64,000 nt of DNA from Mytilus edulis (lineage: Eukaryota; Mollusca; Bivalvia; Mytilida; Mytilidae), in contig NC_092354.1 of assembly GCF_963676685.1 (NCBI RefSeq), positions 39,950,950 to 40,014,949 on the forward strand, read 5' to 3'. The notes beneath the pieces were generated by a model, which saw nothing but the letters and a program-made list of their open reading frames with translations, did no database searches and was not told where the DNA came from. The position numbers were made by a program, and so were the translations under genes. Position 1 is the first letter of the stretch; each line of letters opens with the position of its first letter. Below, piece by piece: positions 1 through 12,160 of this stretch.

Positions 1-600
1 TTATAGCTGTGATAATAAACTGCCCGGTTCGCTATGTCATATGTCTTTCATATAGAAAAGTGACACGTAAAGCTGGACTATATTTCAATCGGTATAAAAT
101 AATCAAATCACCAGTGAAGCTATGTAATGAAAAAAAAAATATATCAGTGCTCCAATGTCTCCAATCAATGCACATATTTTTATATTTCAAAGGGAATAAG
201 CTCCAACATAGTAAATTCATGTTACTCATGTAGATTTTTATGACCCACCAATGGGCATTATGTTATTGGTCTGTTTGTCTGTCTGTCCCGCTTTATGAAA
301 AAAGTGTTTGGTTGAGGTAGTTTTTGTTTATTATAAGAAGATCCAAATAATACATAATATTGATAGTTTGTTTGAAGGCGCTTGTGAAAAGGGAAGTTCC
401 ACAATTAACCAATTGGCTAATGAGGGGAAAACCCTTTTTAGCATAATTAGGTGGGCGGATTCGGCAAACCGTACGTTTATACATTTTCACTTTTGATACG
501 TTCCTAAGAATGAATTGATACCTATTCAAATGAGTTAAAAGGGATAGAGTTGTAAAACGTAGCAGCTAGTAAGAAACTATCTTTGTTTTATATATAATAA
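1..600. other. no gene seen; decayed repeat fragment near 240-500
   Basis: No exon with family motifs or a convincing splice pair was found. The stretch from about 240 to 500 (ACCCACCAATGGGCATTATG, then TGTCTGTCTGTCCCGC) resembles the better-preserved GGGGCATTATG repeat at 58.33-58.61 kb. It is read as a decayed copy of that interspersed family. Confidence 0.4.
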
Positions 601-840
601 TACAGTAATATTTCCAATGAGACGATACCAAAGAGACGTAAACGCTAGGTCGTCGTACGGCCTTCAACAATTAACAAAACCCATACCTCTTAGTAAATAG
701 TAAACAACAGAAGGCTCCGACAAAATTAAATTTAAAGCTTTCTAAATGAGAAAACTAACGGCTTGAATAGTGTTCAAAACAATAAGCGTAAAACAAATAG
801 AATATACAGTCACAAACAACAGACACTGCAGACTGTGGAC
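601..840 (+). repeat. interspersed repeat, family GA (diverged copy)
   Basis: Shares the landmarks TACGGCCTTCAACAAT, AAAACCCATACC, GAGAAAACTAACGGC and an AACAACAGACACTGCAGAC-like end with copies at 4.34, 18.4, 20.75 and 22.8 kb. I call this family GA after its CCAATGAGACAACTCT core. It is non-coding. The family is one I associate with mussel genomes; that association is from memory, not a search. Confidence 0.6.
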
Positions 841-2139
841 TTAACATTCGCAGTGGTGTATTGTTCAGCGCAGTATAGAACCAACTATAATAATTAGTTA
901 AAATGTACTTTACCTATCAGATCGATACAAAGCATTGTCGGCAGGTTTATGTCAGAACGCAATAGGTGATGTAACTGGTAGCAAACACATCTCTTTTCTT
1001 TATGCCAACAACAAAGACTTTTAACTTTCAAATTTTGACATACGCAAGTCTTTTTTCTGTGTCAAATTTTTAACTGTATGAAACAACTTTTAATGTACAA
1101 AAACATATTAGTCAGAAGCAAAGATACTTTCCAGCCTGAATTAATGTTTAGATGTTTCTTTATCAAAACATTCGAATGTATATATTGTGTAATTGTTTGT
1201 CATCAAAACACTTTATACAATCATGTGCAACTCAACCAAGCCAAAATTACTGTACAAAAGGCTCCTCGATATAACGACGTTTCTACCTGTGCTACATGAA
1301 GTATAGAAATACGTTCATTATTTTTTAATATTCAGGCATATTTTCATTTGGAAATGTAGTTCGTTGTTTTCTTTAATTGTTTATCAGTTACTGCCATGTT
1401 TATGCATATCCATTTTGTTATCTTTATATAATATCAATTTCACTTAAACATTTCAAAATAGTAACATTATAAATCACAAACCTGAACTATCAAGCATGAT
1501 AATACTTCTCGAGAATTGTTTGGTTTTGAAATGCATGAGGTGAATGTATGCTATATAATAGATAAAGTGTAACTATAAAAGACAGGTCACTTGTGTCATT
1601 GATAAGGCAGGCATTCGTAATAACTACAGATTGTTTCTGTACATTTTGTATCTCTTGGGTCAAAACACATGATCAATACTTTTGCAATACGTTAACCAAC
1701 AATTCTACTGAGATTTTTCCTCATTAACGTATACCAAAAGATATCCACTTATAAAGAAAAACCATTATTACTATTTCTAATTTTTTTACATATTTGCTGA
1801 TAATAATCAAATAAAAATATAAAGAAACATTCTGTATTTAATAGGCTAAGATGCCGATCTTGTGGTATTCAACTTCTTGTTTGTGTAAACTAGCATATCA
1901 ATTAACGAAATCCAAATGTGTTATACAGAAACATAGGCGTTTGACAATAAAATACAAAGTGTGGCGAGGATTAACATATGGATAAATGAGATTCAATGAA
2001 CGTATGACCAATTATAACATATTTATTCGAATTCGAAAATATGCTAGTAATAACATTTGACTGCAGTTAACGTTATGGTATTATCCCAGAAATAAACGAT
2101 TCGTCTCAATGAATCAATATCAGAAAAAAGCAATTGCTA
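841..2139. other. no gene seen (AT-rich)
   Basis: AT-rich sequence. The open frames present, such as the 73-codon frame starting at 1078, have no recognisable domain, no cysteine pattern and no splice context. Nothing further is supported. Confidence 0.5.
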
Positions 2140-2415
2140 ATAATTTTGCTTAAACGTTTCCATAAAACATCGCCGTAACCGATCAAAACGGACATCAGTG
2201 AAGTAAAAGAGGGGCGAAAGATATCAAAGGGACAGTCAAAGTCATAAATCGAAAATAAACTGACAACGCCATGGATAAAAATGAAAAAGACAAACAGACA
2301 AACAATAGTACACATAACACAACGTAGAAAACTAAAGAATAAGCAACACGAACCCCACCAAAAACTAATGGGTGATCTCAGGTGCTCCGGGAGGATAAGT
2401 GCATCCTGATACACA
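2140..2415. repeat. interspersed repeat (GGGACAGTCAAAGTC family)
   Basis: The block carries AAGATATCAAAGGGACAGTC, TGACAACGCCATGG, AAAAGACAAACAGACAAAC, ACACGAACCCCACC and GGTGATCTCAGGTGCTCCGG. I recognise this series of landmarks as a very common mussel interspersed repeat. A 102-codon antisense frame through it is an accident of composition and has no domain. Confidence 0.6.
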
Positions 2416-2556
2416 TGTAAGCATTACATCGAGTGATGTTTTTTTTTTTAGTTCAATCATTTGATATGTAGTTAATTGGTTTAGTTTTATACTGCATGAA
2501 TGGACATTGGATTTTGATTATGGAATTAAATTTGCTAAACTATCGTTATTGTATAT

Positions 2557-4343
2557 AAACTAGAGGCTCTAAAGAGCCTGTGTCGCTCACGTTGGTATAT
2601 GTGAATATTAAACAAAGGACGCAGATAGATTCATGACAAAATTGTGTTTTGGTGATGGTGATGTGTTTGTACATCTTACTTTACTGAACATTCTTGCTGC
2701 TTACAATTATCTCTATCTATAATGAACTTGGCCAAGTAGTTTCAGTGGAAAATGTTAGTAAAAAATTACAAATTTTATGAAAATTTTAAAAAATTGACTA
2801 TAAAGGACAATAACTCCTTAGGGGGTCAATTGACCATTTCAGTCATGTTGACTTATTTGTAAATCTTACTTTTCTGAACGTTATTGCTGTTTACATGTTA
2901 TCTCTATCTATAATAGTATTCAAGATAATAACCAAAAACAGCAAAATTTCCTTGAAATTACCAATTCAGGGGCAGCAACCTAACAACCAGTTGTCCAATT
3001 CATCTGAAAATTTTAGAGCAGATAGATCTGGACTTGATAAATAATTTCTCCCACTGTCAGATTTGCTCTAAATGCTTTGGTTTTTAAGTTATAAGCCCAA
3101 AACTGCATTTTACCCCTATGTTCTATTTTTAGCCATGGCGGCAATCTTGGTTGGTTGGCCGGGTCACTGGACACAATTTTTTAACTAAATACCCCAATGA
3201 TGATTGTGGCCAAGTTTGATTTTATTTGGCCCAGTAGTTTCAGAGGAGAAGATTTTTGTAAAAGATAACTATGATTTACGAAAAATGGTTAAAAATTGAC
3301 TATAAAGGGCAATAACTCCTAAAGGGGTCAACTGACCATTTTGGACCTGTTGACTTATTTGTAAATCTTACTTTGCTGAACATTTTTTCTATTTACAGTT
3401 TATTTCGATCTATAATAATATTCAAGATAATAACCAAAAATAGCAAAAATATCCTTAAAATTACCAATTCAGGGGCAGCAACCTAACAACGAGTTGTCCG
3501 ATTCATCTTAAAATTTCAGGGCAGTTAGATCTTGACCTAGTAAACAGTTTTACCTCTTGTCAGATTTGCTCTTATTGCTTTGGTTTTTGAGTTATAAGCC
3601 AAAAACTGCATTTTACCCCTAATATATATTTTTAGCCATGGCGGCCATCTTGGTTGGTTGGCCGGGTCACCAGACACAAATTTTAAACTAGATACACTAA
3701 TTATGATTTTGGCCATATTTGGTTAAATTTGGCCCAGTAGTTTCAGAGGAGAAGATTTTTGTAAAAGATAACTAAGATTTACGAAAAATGGTTAAAAATT
3801 GACTATAAAGGGCAATAACTCCTAAAGGGGTCAACTGACCATTTTAGACCTGTTGACTTATTTGTAAATCTTACTTTGCTGAACATTTTTTTTATTTACA
3901 GTTTATCTCTATCTATAATAATATTCAAGATAATAACCAAAAATATCAAAAATTTCCTTAAAATTACCAATTCAGGGGCAGCAACCTAACAACGGGTTGT
4001 CCGATTCATCTTAAAATTTCAGGGCAGTTAGATCTTGACCTGATAAACAATTTTACCCCCATGTCAGATTTGCTCTAAATGCTTTGGTTTTTGAGTTATA
4101 AGCCAAAACCTGCATTTTACCCCTATGTTCTATTTTTAGCCATGGCGGCCATGTGTTTTGATGAAATGGGAATTAAAACACAAACTTTATTCTAGATACC
4201 CTAGGAATCAATCAGATGAAGTTTGGATTGAATTGGTTCAGCAGTTTCAGAGGAGAAGATCTTTGAAATAGTTTACGACGACGACGACGGACGCCAAGTG
4301 ATGGCAAAAGCTCACATTTCCTTTTAGGAAAGGTGAGCTAAAA
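2557..4343 (+). mobile_element. composite element: three ~540-bp tandem units between palindromic ends
   Basis: The left end contains the palindrome AGGCTCTAAAGAGCCT. The right end contains a hairpin, AGCTCACATTTCC..GGAAAGGTGAGCT, preceded by a GACGACGACG run. Between them a unit of roughly 540 bp is repeated about three times. Each unit has GACTATAAAGGACAATAACT, TTGACTTATTTGTAAATCTT, ACCAATTCAGGGGCAGCAAC, GCCATGGCGGCCATCTTGG and CCCAGTAGTTTCAGAGGAGA. No protein is encoded. A tandem core flanked by short hairpins is reminiscent of the non-autonomous Helitron-like 'pearl' elements of bivalves, but I cannot establish the class. A partial reversed copy lies at 6.38-6.55 kb. Confidence 0.7.
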
Positions 4344-4870
4344 AGAAGATGTTGTATAGTTGCCAATGAGAGAGAAAACTCTTCACAAGAGACCAAATAA
4401 CACAGAGATTAACACCTTTAGGTCACAGTTTAACAATAAATAACCGCATTCCTCATAGTCAGCTATAAAAGGCCCTGATATGACAATGTAAAACAATTCA
4501 AACGAGATAACTAACGGCATAGATTATGTGTAACATATGTTTGAAAAAAACTATTTAACACATTAACAAACGACAACCTTCGGATAACAGGCTCCTGACT
4601 TGGGACAGGCACAAACATACAGAATGTGGAGGGGTTAAATATGTTAGCGAGATTTTAACCCTCCCCTTACCTTGGAGAGTGGTGTAACAGAACAACATAA
4701 GAACGAACTTTAAAAATCTGTTGAAAAAGGCTCAACTCGTCAGGTGAATACAAATACTACACAGAGTTGACGTGGCCGGGTACTTGACATTCCAATAACA
4801 AAAATACATTAAGTCTAGATCTAAGAGTACTTGCAGTTACCGACAGCTAGTTTAAAGGCACTGACAACTA
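4344..4870 (+). repeat. interspersed repeat, family GA (long copy)
   Basis: Long copy with TTGCCAATGAGAGAGAAAAC, TTCACAAGAGACC, ATAACACAGAGATTAAC, GTCAGCTATAAAAGGCCC, AAACAATTCAAACGAGA, CTCCTGACTTGGGACAGGC and TAACCCTCCCCTTACC. It abuts the composite element on its left. Confidence 0.65.
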
Positions 4871-4879
4871 ATAAAACTA

Positions 4880-5845
4880 GATGTGTCAAAGCGACACGAA
4901 TGGCTCCGTCCCAAAAAGTTGAAAAATCTGCAATTTCAATAACACATGTGGACACAAACATGATGGTAGTCTCACATTGATATGTTCATAATTATAAATT
5001 AACTGTTAACAAAACTCAGCTAAAAATGTGGAGGCCTATAGAAGAAAAGTCTGTACAACTGTGATTTTAAACTATTTTCAAAGTTGTAAACCCTTAATTT
5101 TGGCAAAAATTAATGGAGAGGAACAAATCTCAAACTTGATCTGTAACTCATCATGAGTAACTCACATACCAAAAATCAGCCCAATATCTGAAAGTGTTTA
5201 GAAAAAAGTCTGTATAACTGTTATTTTCAACAATTTATCAAAGTCCAAAGCCCGTAATTTCGGCAAAAATTAGCAAAGCGGAACAAAAATTAAACTTGAC
5301 CTGTATCTCATCATGGTTACCTCTCATACCAAAATCAGCCCAATATCTGAAAGCCTTTCGAAAAAAATCTATAACTGTGATTTTCAACAATTTTAAAAGT
5401 TGTAAACCCTTAATATTGGCAAAAATTAATGGAGAGGAACAAAACTTAAACTTGATCTGTAACTCATCATGGTTAACTCACAAACCAAAAATCAGCCCAA
5501 TATCTGAAGGCGTTTAGAAAAAAACTCCGTATAATTGTGATTTTCAACAATGTATCAAAGTCAAAAGCCAGTAATTTCAGCAAAAGTTAGCGGAGCGGAA
5601 CAAAACTAAAATTTGATCTGTAACTTATCATGGTGAACACACAAACCAAAAATCAGCCCAATATCTGAAGGTGTTTAGAAAAAAACTCCGTATAATGGTT
5701 TGTTGCGGAATGACGGAATGACGAATGACGGAATTTCGGAATGATGGAATTTCGGAATGACGGAATTTCGGAAAGACGGAATTTCGGAATTTCGGACAAG
5801 GGTAAAACTATATGGCAACGGCAACTTCGTTGCGGGGCCATAAAA
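4880..5845 (+). repeat. tandem ~180-bp units, GGAATTTCGG minisatellite, terminal hairpin
   Basis: The block starts ACTAGATGTGTCAAAGCGAC. It contains about four imperfect units of roughly 180 bp, marked by CAAAAATTAATGGAGAGGAAC, CTGTAACTCATCATG and ATCAGCCCAATATCTGAA. At 5707-5800 it passes into a short tandem array of GGAATGACGGAATTTC. It ends in GGCAACGGCAACTTCGTTGC followed by GGGGCCAT. Two alternating unit subtypes are visible. Non-coding; probably one composite interspersed element. Confidence 0.6.
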
Positions 5846-6377
5846 AATCATGCATCAAAGAATAATCGTTCTTTCCTCGTTAAAACAATTAATATGATAA
5901 CGGTGATAATGCTATTATGCATGTTATGGAAAGGTGAATTGGTCCTGATTCTGTGCTGGATAGTTTGGTTAATTTTATCAGAACGGGACTAAAATAACCG
6001 TTAAGTTATTTGTTTTCTGACAATTCTAAAGTATATAACATTAAAATCTTTATTGGATTACTCGTATAAATTGGCCAAACGAATTAGTCCTGATGATATA
6101 CTGCTAATGAGAATGATGTTCAGGTTCGATGCGCATATGGCCTTGAGATATTTTAATTGTGTTGTAAAAAATAAAAAGAAAAAAAATATCCTGGCAATTG
6201 ATGGCATAAATTGCATAACCGACAGAAAGATTAATATTTCATGCATTTGGTGACAGCTTTGTATCAGATTAGCAGAGTTTTGTCTATTTTGCACGGATTT
6301 TCCAAACTATACATACAATTGAAATGATCATATAAAACAGGTAGCATGATCAAATAAAAAAATCCGTTGGTTTTTTT
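5846..6377. other. no gene seen
   Basis: Two overlapping open frames of about 66 to 78 codons on opposite strands (6053-6294) run through a poly-A/T stretch and show no domain or splice context. Nothing else is supported. Confidence 0.45.
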
Positions 6378-6550
6378 AGCTCAACTGGCCGAGTTGGCCA
6401 AGCGACCTATTCTCATCACTTGTCGTACGTCGTCTACATTCGTTAACTCTTACAAAAAGTTAATCTTCTGAAACTATTTGGCTATATTTAACCAAACTTG
6501 GCCACAATCATTATTGGGGTATTTAGTATAAAAAAAAACAATTGTCCGAT
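6378..6550 (-). repeat. reversed partial copy of the 2.56-4.34 kb composite element
   Basis: Reads TTTTAGCTCAACTGGCC, AATCTTCTGAAACTATTTGG and CCAAACTTGGCCACAATCAT. These match in reverse complement the AGCT end and the TGATTGTGGCCAAGTTTGAT / CAGTAGTTTCAGAGGAGAAG segments of the element upstream. Confidence 0.55.
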
Positions 6551-6589
6551 GACCTTGCCTGCAAGCAAAAATAAATGAAAGGTTGTGAT

Positions 6590-6830
6590 TACCATTAAGT
6601 AAAAAGTAAAATCACAAAAATACTGAACTTAGAGGAAGATCAATTGGGAAAGTCCATAATCACATGGCAAAATCAAATAACAAAACGCATCAAAAACGAA
6701 TGGACAAGAACTGTCATATTCCTGACTTGGTACAGGCATTTTCAAATGTAGAAAATGGTGGATTAAACCTGGTTCTATAGCGCTAACCCTCTCACTTTAA
6801 TGACAGTCTCATCAATTTCCGATATTTTTA
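6590..6830 (+). repeat. interspersed repeat fragment (GACTTGGTACAGGCATTTTC)
   Basis: Contains AGTAAAATCACAAAAATACTG, GGAAAGTCCATAATCACATG and GACTTGGTACAGGCATTTTC. A related piece with AAAATAACAAAATACCAAAC occurs near 10.14-10.22 kb. Non-coding; lies just downstream of the lectin stop codon. Confidence 0.5.
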
Positions 6831-6963
6831 CATTGATGCGTTAAATAAACAGACACAATAAATAAAATAGTCAAAATATGGGTACATCAGTCATCATAAA
6901 TAAGAATTAAATTTGACAATTGAATAGATAACATTTTACTGTAAGAATTTTGAGAATCCATGA

Positions 6964-9004
6964 TTAGATTGGTCTCGTTTCACAGAGAGGAAGGTAATTA
7001 TTTTCACAATTGACATCAAATACGTGAGCCCAAGGATGAATGCCAGTATTAACAATAGCAAACACACATCTTTCCGTTGTACCAGGACTGTGTGCTAACT
7101 GAGAAAAATAACGATAATTAACTAACGATGAATCGTGAGACCAAATCCAGTGTCGTTTGCTTGGCGAATAAACGGCATCAATCCAAACTTTCGGATCTAC
7201 AAAAGAAAAAAAAACAAGATTTTGATAATTTTGGCTTCATTTCTTCTATATTACTTTTTCAATCTTTATTCATCTGAAAATCTATTTAAGAATTCCATTT
7301 TGGTGACAAATAATGTCAACTTTAATAATGTTGACTTGAATTAGAAATGAATGATAAATTAATTATTATTTTTGTTTATATACTAACAGGCTACCAAGAA
7401 GTGGCTTCAAGGTAAATACCCTTTACATAATAACGTATGTGTAATGCATATTTTACATTTGAATACGTTCACATTTAAAACAGACACAGGGATAAAAATT
7501 ATCGTAATAAAAACATAAACATGATAAAGGATAGATGCAATAGATTGTTACATTAAAACGACAGCATCGATTTTCCCATAATAAATTTGAAATAAAATGA
7601 AACAGAACCAAATAGAAACATTTTTTTTTAGTGTATACATACCCCTATATTTAAAACTTGATGACTTCGGAATCACTGCATGTAGCATGACAGGTACTAT
7701 TTCATCGTCAGTAGAAAAATCAGCTAAATGTGCATTGTGACTTTGACAAATAACCTGAAATCAAATTAAACTTTTAAAAAATTGAACACGCCCGCCTAAA
7801 ACATAGTTGGCATTTAATCTTTATGTTTCACAGTGTTAGTTATAACGCTTTTGTTCAAGACATATTACAATTATTAGGCGTTGTTAAATTCGAAATTATG
7901 TTTATTCAGGTTGGAATGTGAATCTGATTACACTGACAAATTCCTCAATAATTAAAGTACCATTGTTGTGTCTATTTAAGGAATCTTTTTAAATTTTTAC
8001 ACGTCTGTTTCTCCTGAACTTATCTATTTCAACAAAAGAAAAGAATATTGTCGTTAACTCGCAAATAATCCGTCAACTGAAAGCAAGTAAAACTATTCCA
8101 ACCAAAAACTGTAAACTCCAGAGTTTCCGACAATGATCGCCAGGTCTCCCTTTACTAGTTATTCCATCGTGTTATAAAAATGTGTTAATTAGACATATTA
8201 GATATTAGGGCATGCATAACAAACGGATTGTTAAATCCAAGAACCTTTTTTAAAGAGCTGAACGTGAAAAAAAAACCTTTGGAGATCCAAATGTGATATA
8301 TCACATGAAATAATTTCATTCTGTCTCAAACGTACCTTTTTTTTTTAATCAGAACCATTTTTAAAAGTTTACAATTTTTTTTCCTGAGTTAAAAAATAAT
8401 AAATTATATATTTTTTTTTTTTTTTTTTTTTTTGGTAATATATTTATATTATTTATCTACCGTAGCGGCTTTCCAAGTAGTAGGTGTTATGCTGACCCAA
8501 TAACATGATCCATGTACATTCTGGAATCCAGTTGGACATACTATAATATGTTGTAAATAAAATATCATTAACGAACGTCTTTATTTTGAAGATTGAATTC
8601 ATTTTATAGAATATTGAGCATTCGAAAAACCACGACATGTTATGTGTTAGATTCTGCTTTACAAAAGAGGGACGAAAAACAACATACACTTATTTTGAAA
8701 ATTTAAATACAGAAAAAAACATTTACTCGGCAAATTTCACTGTAACATGAAGATTTTTGCAAAACTCTTGACTTGATTTGTTTTATAGGATAAATAAAAC
8801 AGACACAGTTAATTACAGATATTGTTGTTCATTTTTTGTATTTATTCAAAAATAGTTTTCTATGGTTTCAGTGTCAACAATCACTTTAAATGCAAGGATA
8901 ATATCATAATATATTTAAGACTTACCAACGCCTTGGCTAGCTGCCAGAGGTTCTCTCTGTGCTAAAACTATAACTGTAACAGTAAGACAAAAACATTGTA
9001 TCAT
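6964..9004 (-). CDS. secreted single-domain C-type lectin (four exons)
   Basis: Predicted secreted C-type lectin-like protein of 167 residues. Exons on the minus strand: 9004-8926, 8540-8461, 7754-7643 and 7196-6964, ending in TAA. All have AG/GT borders and join in phase 1, 0, 1. The ATG at 9004 follows an in-frame TAA. Exon 1 encodes a hydrophobic leader (about residues 1-15, MIQCFCLTVTVIVLA). Exon 2 opens the fold with CPTGFQNVHGSCYW (Cys28, Cys39). Exon 3 has C..HNAHLADFSTDDE, the typical CTLD helix 2. Exon 4 has WIDAVYSPSKRHWIW, then ERCVFAI and C-terminal cysteines in DVNC and PLCE. The usual QPD/EPN sugar-binding triplet is replaced around HSPGTTE. WND is replaced by a WAHVFD segment, so classical Ca-dependent sugar binding looks doubtful. 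Innate recognition or mucosal binding is the usual role of bivalve members; for this gene that is inference. Confidence 0.88.
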
Positions 9005-9184
9005 ATCAATGTTTGCTTAATATCATTATCCCATTCATTCTGAGCCGAAAATGTATTTGATGAACATATACTTCATATGAACAGAACTTTACTGAAAACT
9101 CTCTGAAACAAATTTCTCTTTTCTTATCCGGCGCATTTTAAACTTTTAACTGTTATCACTCGCTCGTCAATAATAAATACTTTG

Positions 9185-9563
9185 AGGATGTACTTAGGTT
9201 AGGTGAAAGTTAATAAATCAAGAATTTAGAATTAATACTATAAGCCGGTAGAGCATCCGTTAAGGATAAAAATAAGCTAATAATATTGATAGGTCATGGA
9301 CCTGCATTTCGAGATATTTGGGATTTAAAATATGGCGGGAAAACCTTATATTTGCATTGATATTATTTCGATCTCAAAGAAAGAAAATCAAGAATCTTCT
9401 AAAAGTTCGGTAAATGACCTTTCATGAGCTATTAAGTCTTATATGAAAAAAATAAATTGGTGTTATGGGGCAAAATTTTTTACCTTGTATTGTATGGAAA
9501 AGCATCAAGGAGCCCGAACATTTGACACGAATTCCCAAACCTCACCTAAGTACATCCTTAATC
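9185..9563. mobile_element. MITE-like element with ~22-bp terminal inverted repeats
   Basis: The left end AGGATGTACTTAGGTTAGGT is inverted at the right end as CTCACCTAAGTACATCCTTA. Internal sequence is AT-rich without a transposase. The 95-codon frame from 9443 runs out of the element and is not a gene. Another element at 24.19-24.59 kb also begins TTAAGGATGT, so the ends may define one family. Confidence 0.6.
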
Positions 9564-9739
9564 TATTATCTTATCCTAAAACAAGGTATATAAGAACTGT
9601 AATATTATATCACTTCTACTACAATATTGAATACTTTAATAAACAAATTTCTATCTTTCTAACTGTTATAACTCCCACAAAAGTAAACGCTACTGTAAAC
9701 AAATATACATCATATAAAACAGAACTTTAATTTGTTCGA

Positions 9740-10500
9740 CAATGAATACAAGTGTCTGTTATTCTTAACGGATGTATCTTAGCACATTAAACTGTTATAA
9801 CTTCAACAACGATAATGAAAGCTTTCAACAAATTTCTTTTATATTTACTCGATTTAACATTTCTCCGATCGTTGGTTATTAATTAAAATCATTCCACGTG
9901 TGGTTCGTTTGATTGAATTCATTTTGGTCAATATCAATTATGACGTCAATTTTATCATTCTTCTAAATTTTCTATTGTCATGAAAAAAGCTGACCTCTGC
10001 TGTTGTTCCCGGAGGGTTTCATCAGCTCTGTTGTCAATAACTTCGGTAACGACGTAATGTATAACAAACCTTTCAAAAATTGTCCATGATAAATATAGAA
10101 ATCATAAAACACTAAGGTTTTTTCTCCATCAGGCAAAGAGTAAAATAACAAAATACCAAACTCCCGAGTAAAATTTCAAAACGGAGAGTCCTTAATCAAA
10201 TGGCGAAATCAAAATTAAAATGTTATTTACCTAGTAGAACTATTCTGAACATTTTCCACATTCATGTACAGAGTTCATCTAATTTATGTTACGTGTATGT
10301 CTTATCTATTCATGTGGACGGTGAAACGATGCTTCAGATAACAGACCGTTATAGCTTTTGCCCCTTGACTATTTAATCATAAACATCTATTTGATCAATT
10401 TGACTGCGATATAGACAAGTGGAATGGTCTCCATACTTCTTTTATTACGTAATGAACACATTAAAGCAAAAGTTCGTGCTTTATAAACCAATTCAGTTAA
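9740..10500. other. no gene seen; repeat scrap near 10.14-10.22 kb
   Basis: No exon was found. AAAATAACAAAATACCAAAC at about 10145 begins a short fragment of the same interspersed family as 6.59-6.83 kb. Confidence 0.4.
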
Positions 10501-10526
10501 ATAGTTCTCTCTGCAGATAGTTTGGC

Positions 10527-10710
10527 AATTGGCCGTTTCAGAATCTAAAGCATCATGGGTAATTTCATTGTTCGTACCCCAAAGTGAAAATAACGTTACG
10601 TCATTGGTTGAATTTCCATTGTTTATAACGTTTTGAACCAATCAAAACGCTTTGGTGTACGCTTTTGAAAATATTACCCAGGATTCATTAGATTCTGAAA
10701 CGGCGAATTA
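10527..10710. mobile_element. MITE-like element (TIR CCGTTTCAGAATCTAA)
   Basis: The left end GGCCGTTTCAGAATCTAAAG..ATGGGTAAT is mirrored at the right end by ATTACCCAGGATTC..TAGATTCTGAAACGGCG, giving terminal inverted repeats of about 30 bp around a ~120-bp core. A diverged relative lies at 26.50-26.69 kb next to the first exon of the LU-ShKT gene. No coding capacity. Confidence 0.65.
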
Positions 10711-11539
10711 TAAAAACCTTTTTAAATTACTGAAGATTTTATTTAAACTCTTTACCGAATCATGAGTGAACAGGTGTAATACTTGTCTGATTATTAATTT
10801 GAAATAATAGAATGAATACCATATGATGACTTTGACCGCCAAAAGATACATATAACCTCGTATTCACCAACTTTGATGTATACTTCTAATATTTCTGTTA
10901 AAGTTTAATGCATCTAAAATGTATCGTGAGTAACAAAAATATTTGCTAGAGCCAGATCATGTCCCCTTTCATAACCCTTTCCTGTTAATTACAAGGGAAA
11001 AGCAAATATGATCATTTTATTTAATTATGAAAGATTGAAAATCAACGTTGTATAATAATCCTACTTAATGACAGAAACATTAGTTGGATAAGCTAACAAA
11101 CAACATGTACACGATTAGAGAAAAAACATATGGGCCATCCTTATTGATGAAGGCCGTACGGGGACCTATAGATGTTGCCACATCTGCTTTTTCATAAGTT
11201 TACTTCAAAACTTGTTGAAAAAAAATAGTGCCACACTATTCCTTTCGAAAATTGAAAAAGTCGAATTAAGGTGTGTTGGTTTGGATAAGGAGTTTTTTAA
11301 TACTTGTGTCACCATCGTATTCATGATATTGTTCAAGACAAAAAGAACGAAGTTAATGCGTCGATGGATGTCAAAACGAGGGCTGGTAGAATTGACCGTA
11401 AAGACTTACGTCATTTACATAATATGCATAGTAACCTTTTCACAATTAAAGTCCTGATCGGTCAGCAAAATGCATTACGAAATTTAAACTATGAAACATG
11501 GCTTTTAACCATAGATATGCTTAATTGTACCATTGATGA
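10711..11539. other. no gene seen; short GA scrap near 11.15 kb
   Basis: AT-rich, no supported exon. GAAGGCCGTACGGGGACCTATAG at 11150-11175 resembles the inverted ACCTATAGTTGTTAA end of family GA. Confidence 0.4.
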
Positions 11540-11690
11540 CAGGCCACCTACGGACACCTCAAAGAGTTTCTTAACGTGCAATGAGCGTGGCACTCTCTAT
11601 ACACGAGGCATCGGATTTAACGTCCCATTTTGACCGGATGTGGCTGCAAACTTGATACATCCCGCACAGCCAAACGGATAAATAAAAATA
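11540..11690 (-). repeat. fragment of the CAAT-tailed retroposon family
   Basis: Carries GGCCACCTACGGACACCTCA, AACGTGCAATGAGCGTGGCA, CGAGGCATCGGATTTAACGT and CCCGCACAGCCAAACGG. These match the head half of the longer copies at 18.8-19.2 and 37.27-37.67 kb. It is a truncated copy without its tail. Confidence 0.65.
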
Positions 11691-11912
11691 AGGTATTTCG
11701 CCTCTCTTCGTTAGAGAGTATGCCTTCAACTGACCTACATTGTTGTATGTTGTACGATATTTCAAAAGACCAAAGAAAAGCTAAAGTAATCTTGGAGTAA
11801 AACGCCAGATATTTATTAATAAAACGTAATATGAATGTGAACATTTAATATTTTTCGAAACACAGGTTAGAATGGCATTCATTATCAAGAATATTTATGT
11901 AAACGTGTTGCT

Positions 11913-12160
11913 TTAATTCGAAATATATCCTGGAATATCAGAGCAGTCTCTATGTCCGCATTCTCTATTACAATAGTGGGGACAAAGACCTTTAAGTGCC
12001 GAATCGCTGCACATCTGTATTTCACAGTCAACCTTGTGACATGCGTCTTCGGAGTACTGGCCAGTCCCACAGGCACCAGGTATATTAAGTTGCGTCGATA
12101 CTACCGGAAGTATAGTTGTATTTGGTAAACTATAGCTTGTTGTAGTCTGGAGCACGGCTG
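11913..12160 (-). CDS. terminal ShKT-like exon of the LU-ShKT gene
   Basis: Acceptor TTATTTCCTTCAG, then 82 codons in phase 1 to TAA. It has a Thr/Ser-rich linker followed by eight cysteines including ACHKVDC, MCSDSALKGLCPHYC and ECGHRDC. The CSD..KGLCPHYC part fits the C-terminal half of a ShKT fold. The chain stops 9 residues after the last Cys, with no membrane anchor. Confidence 0.78.

Noticed and set aside
2106..2414. 102-codon minus-strand frame with hydrophobic runs
   Set aside because: It lies within a common interspersed repeat; hydrophobicity comes from T-rich antisense composition.
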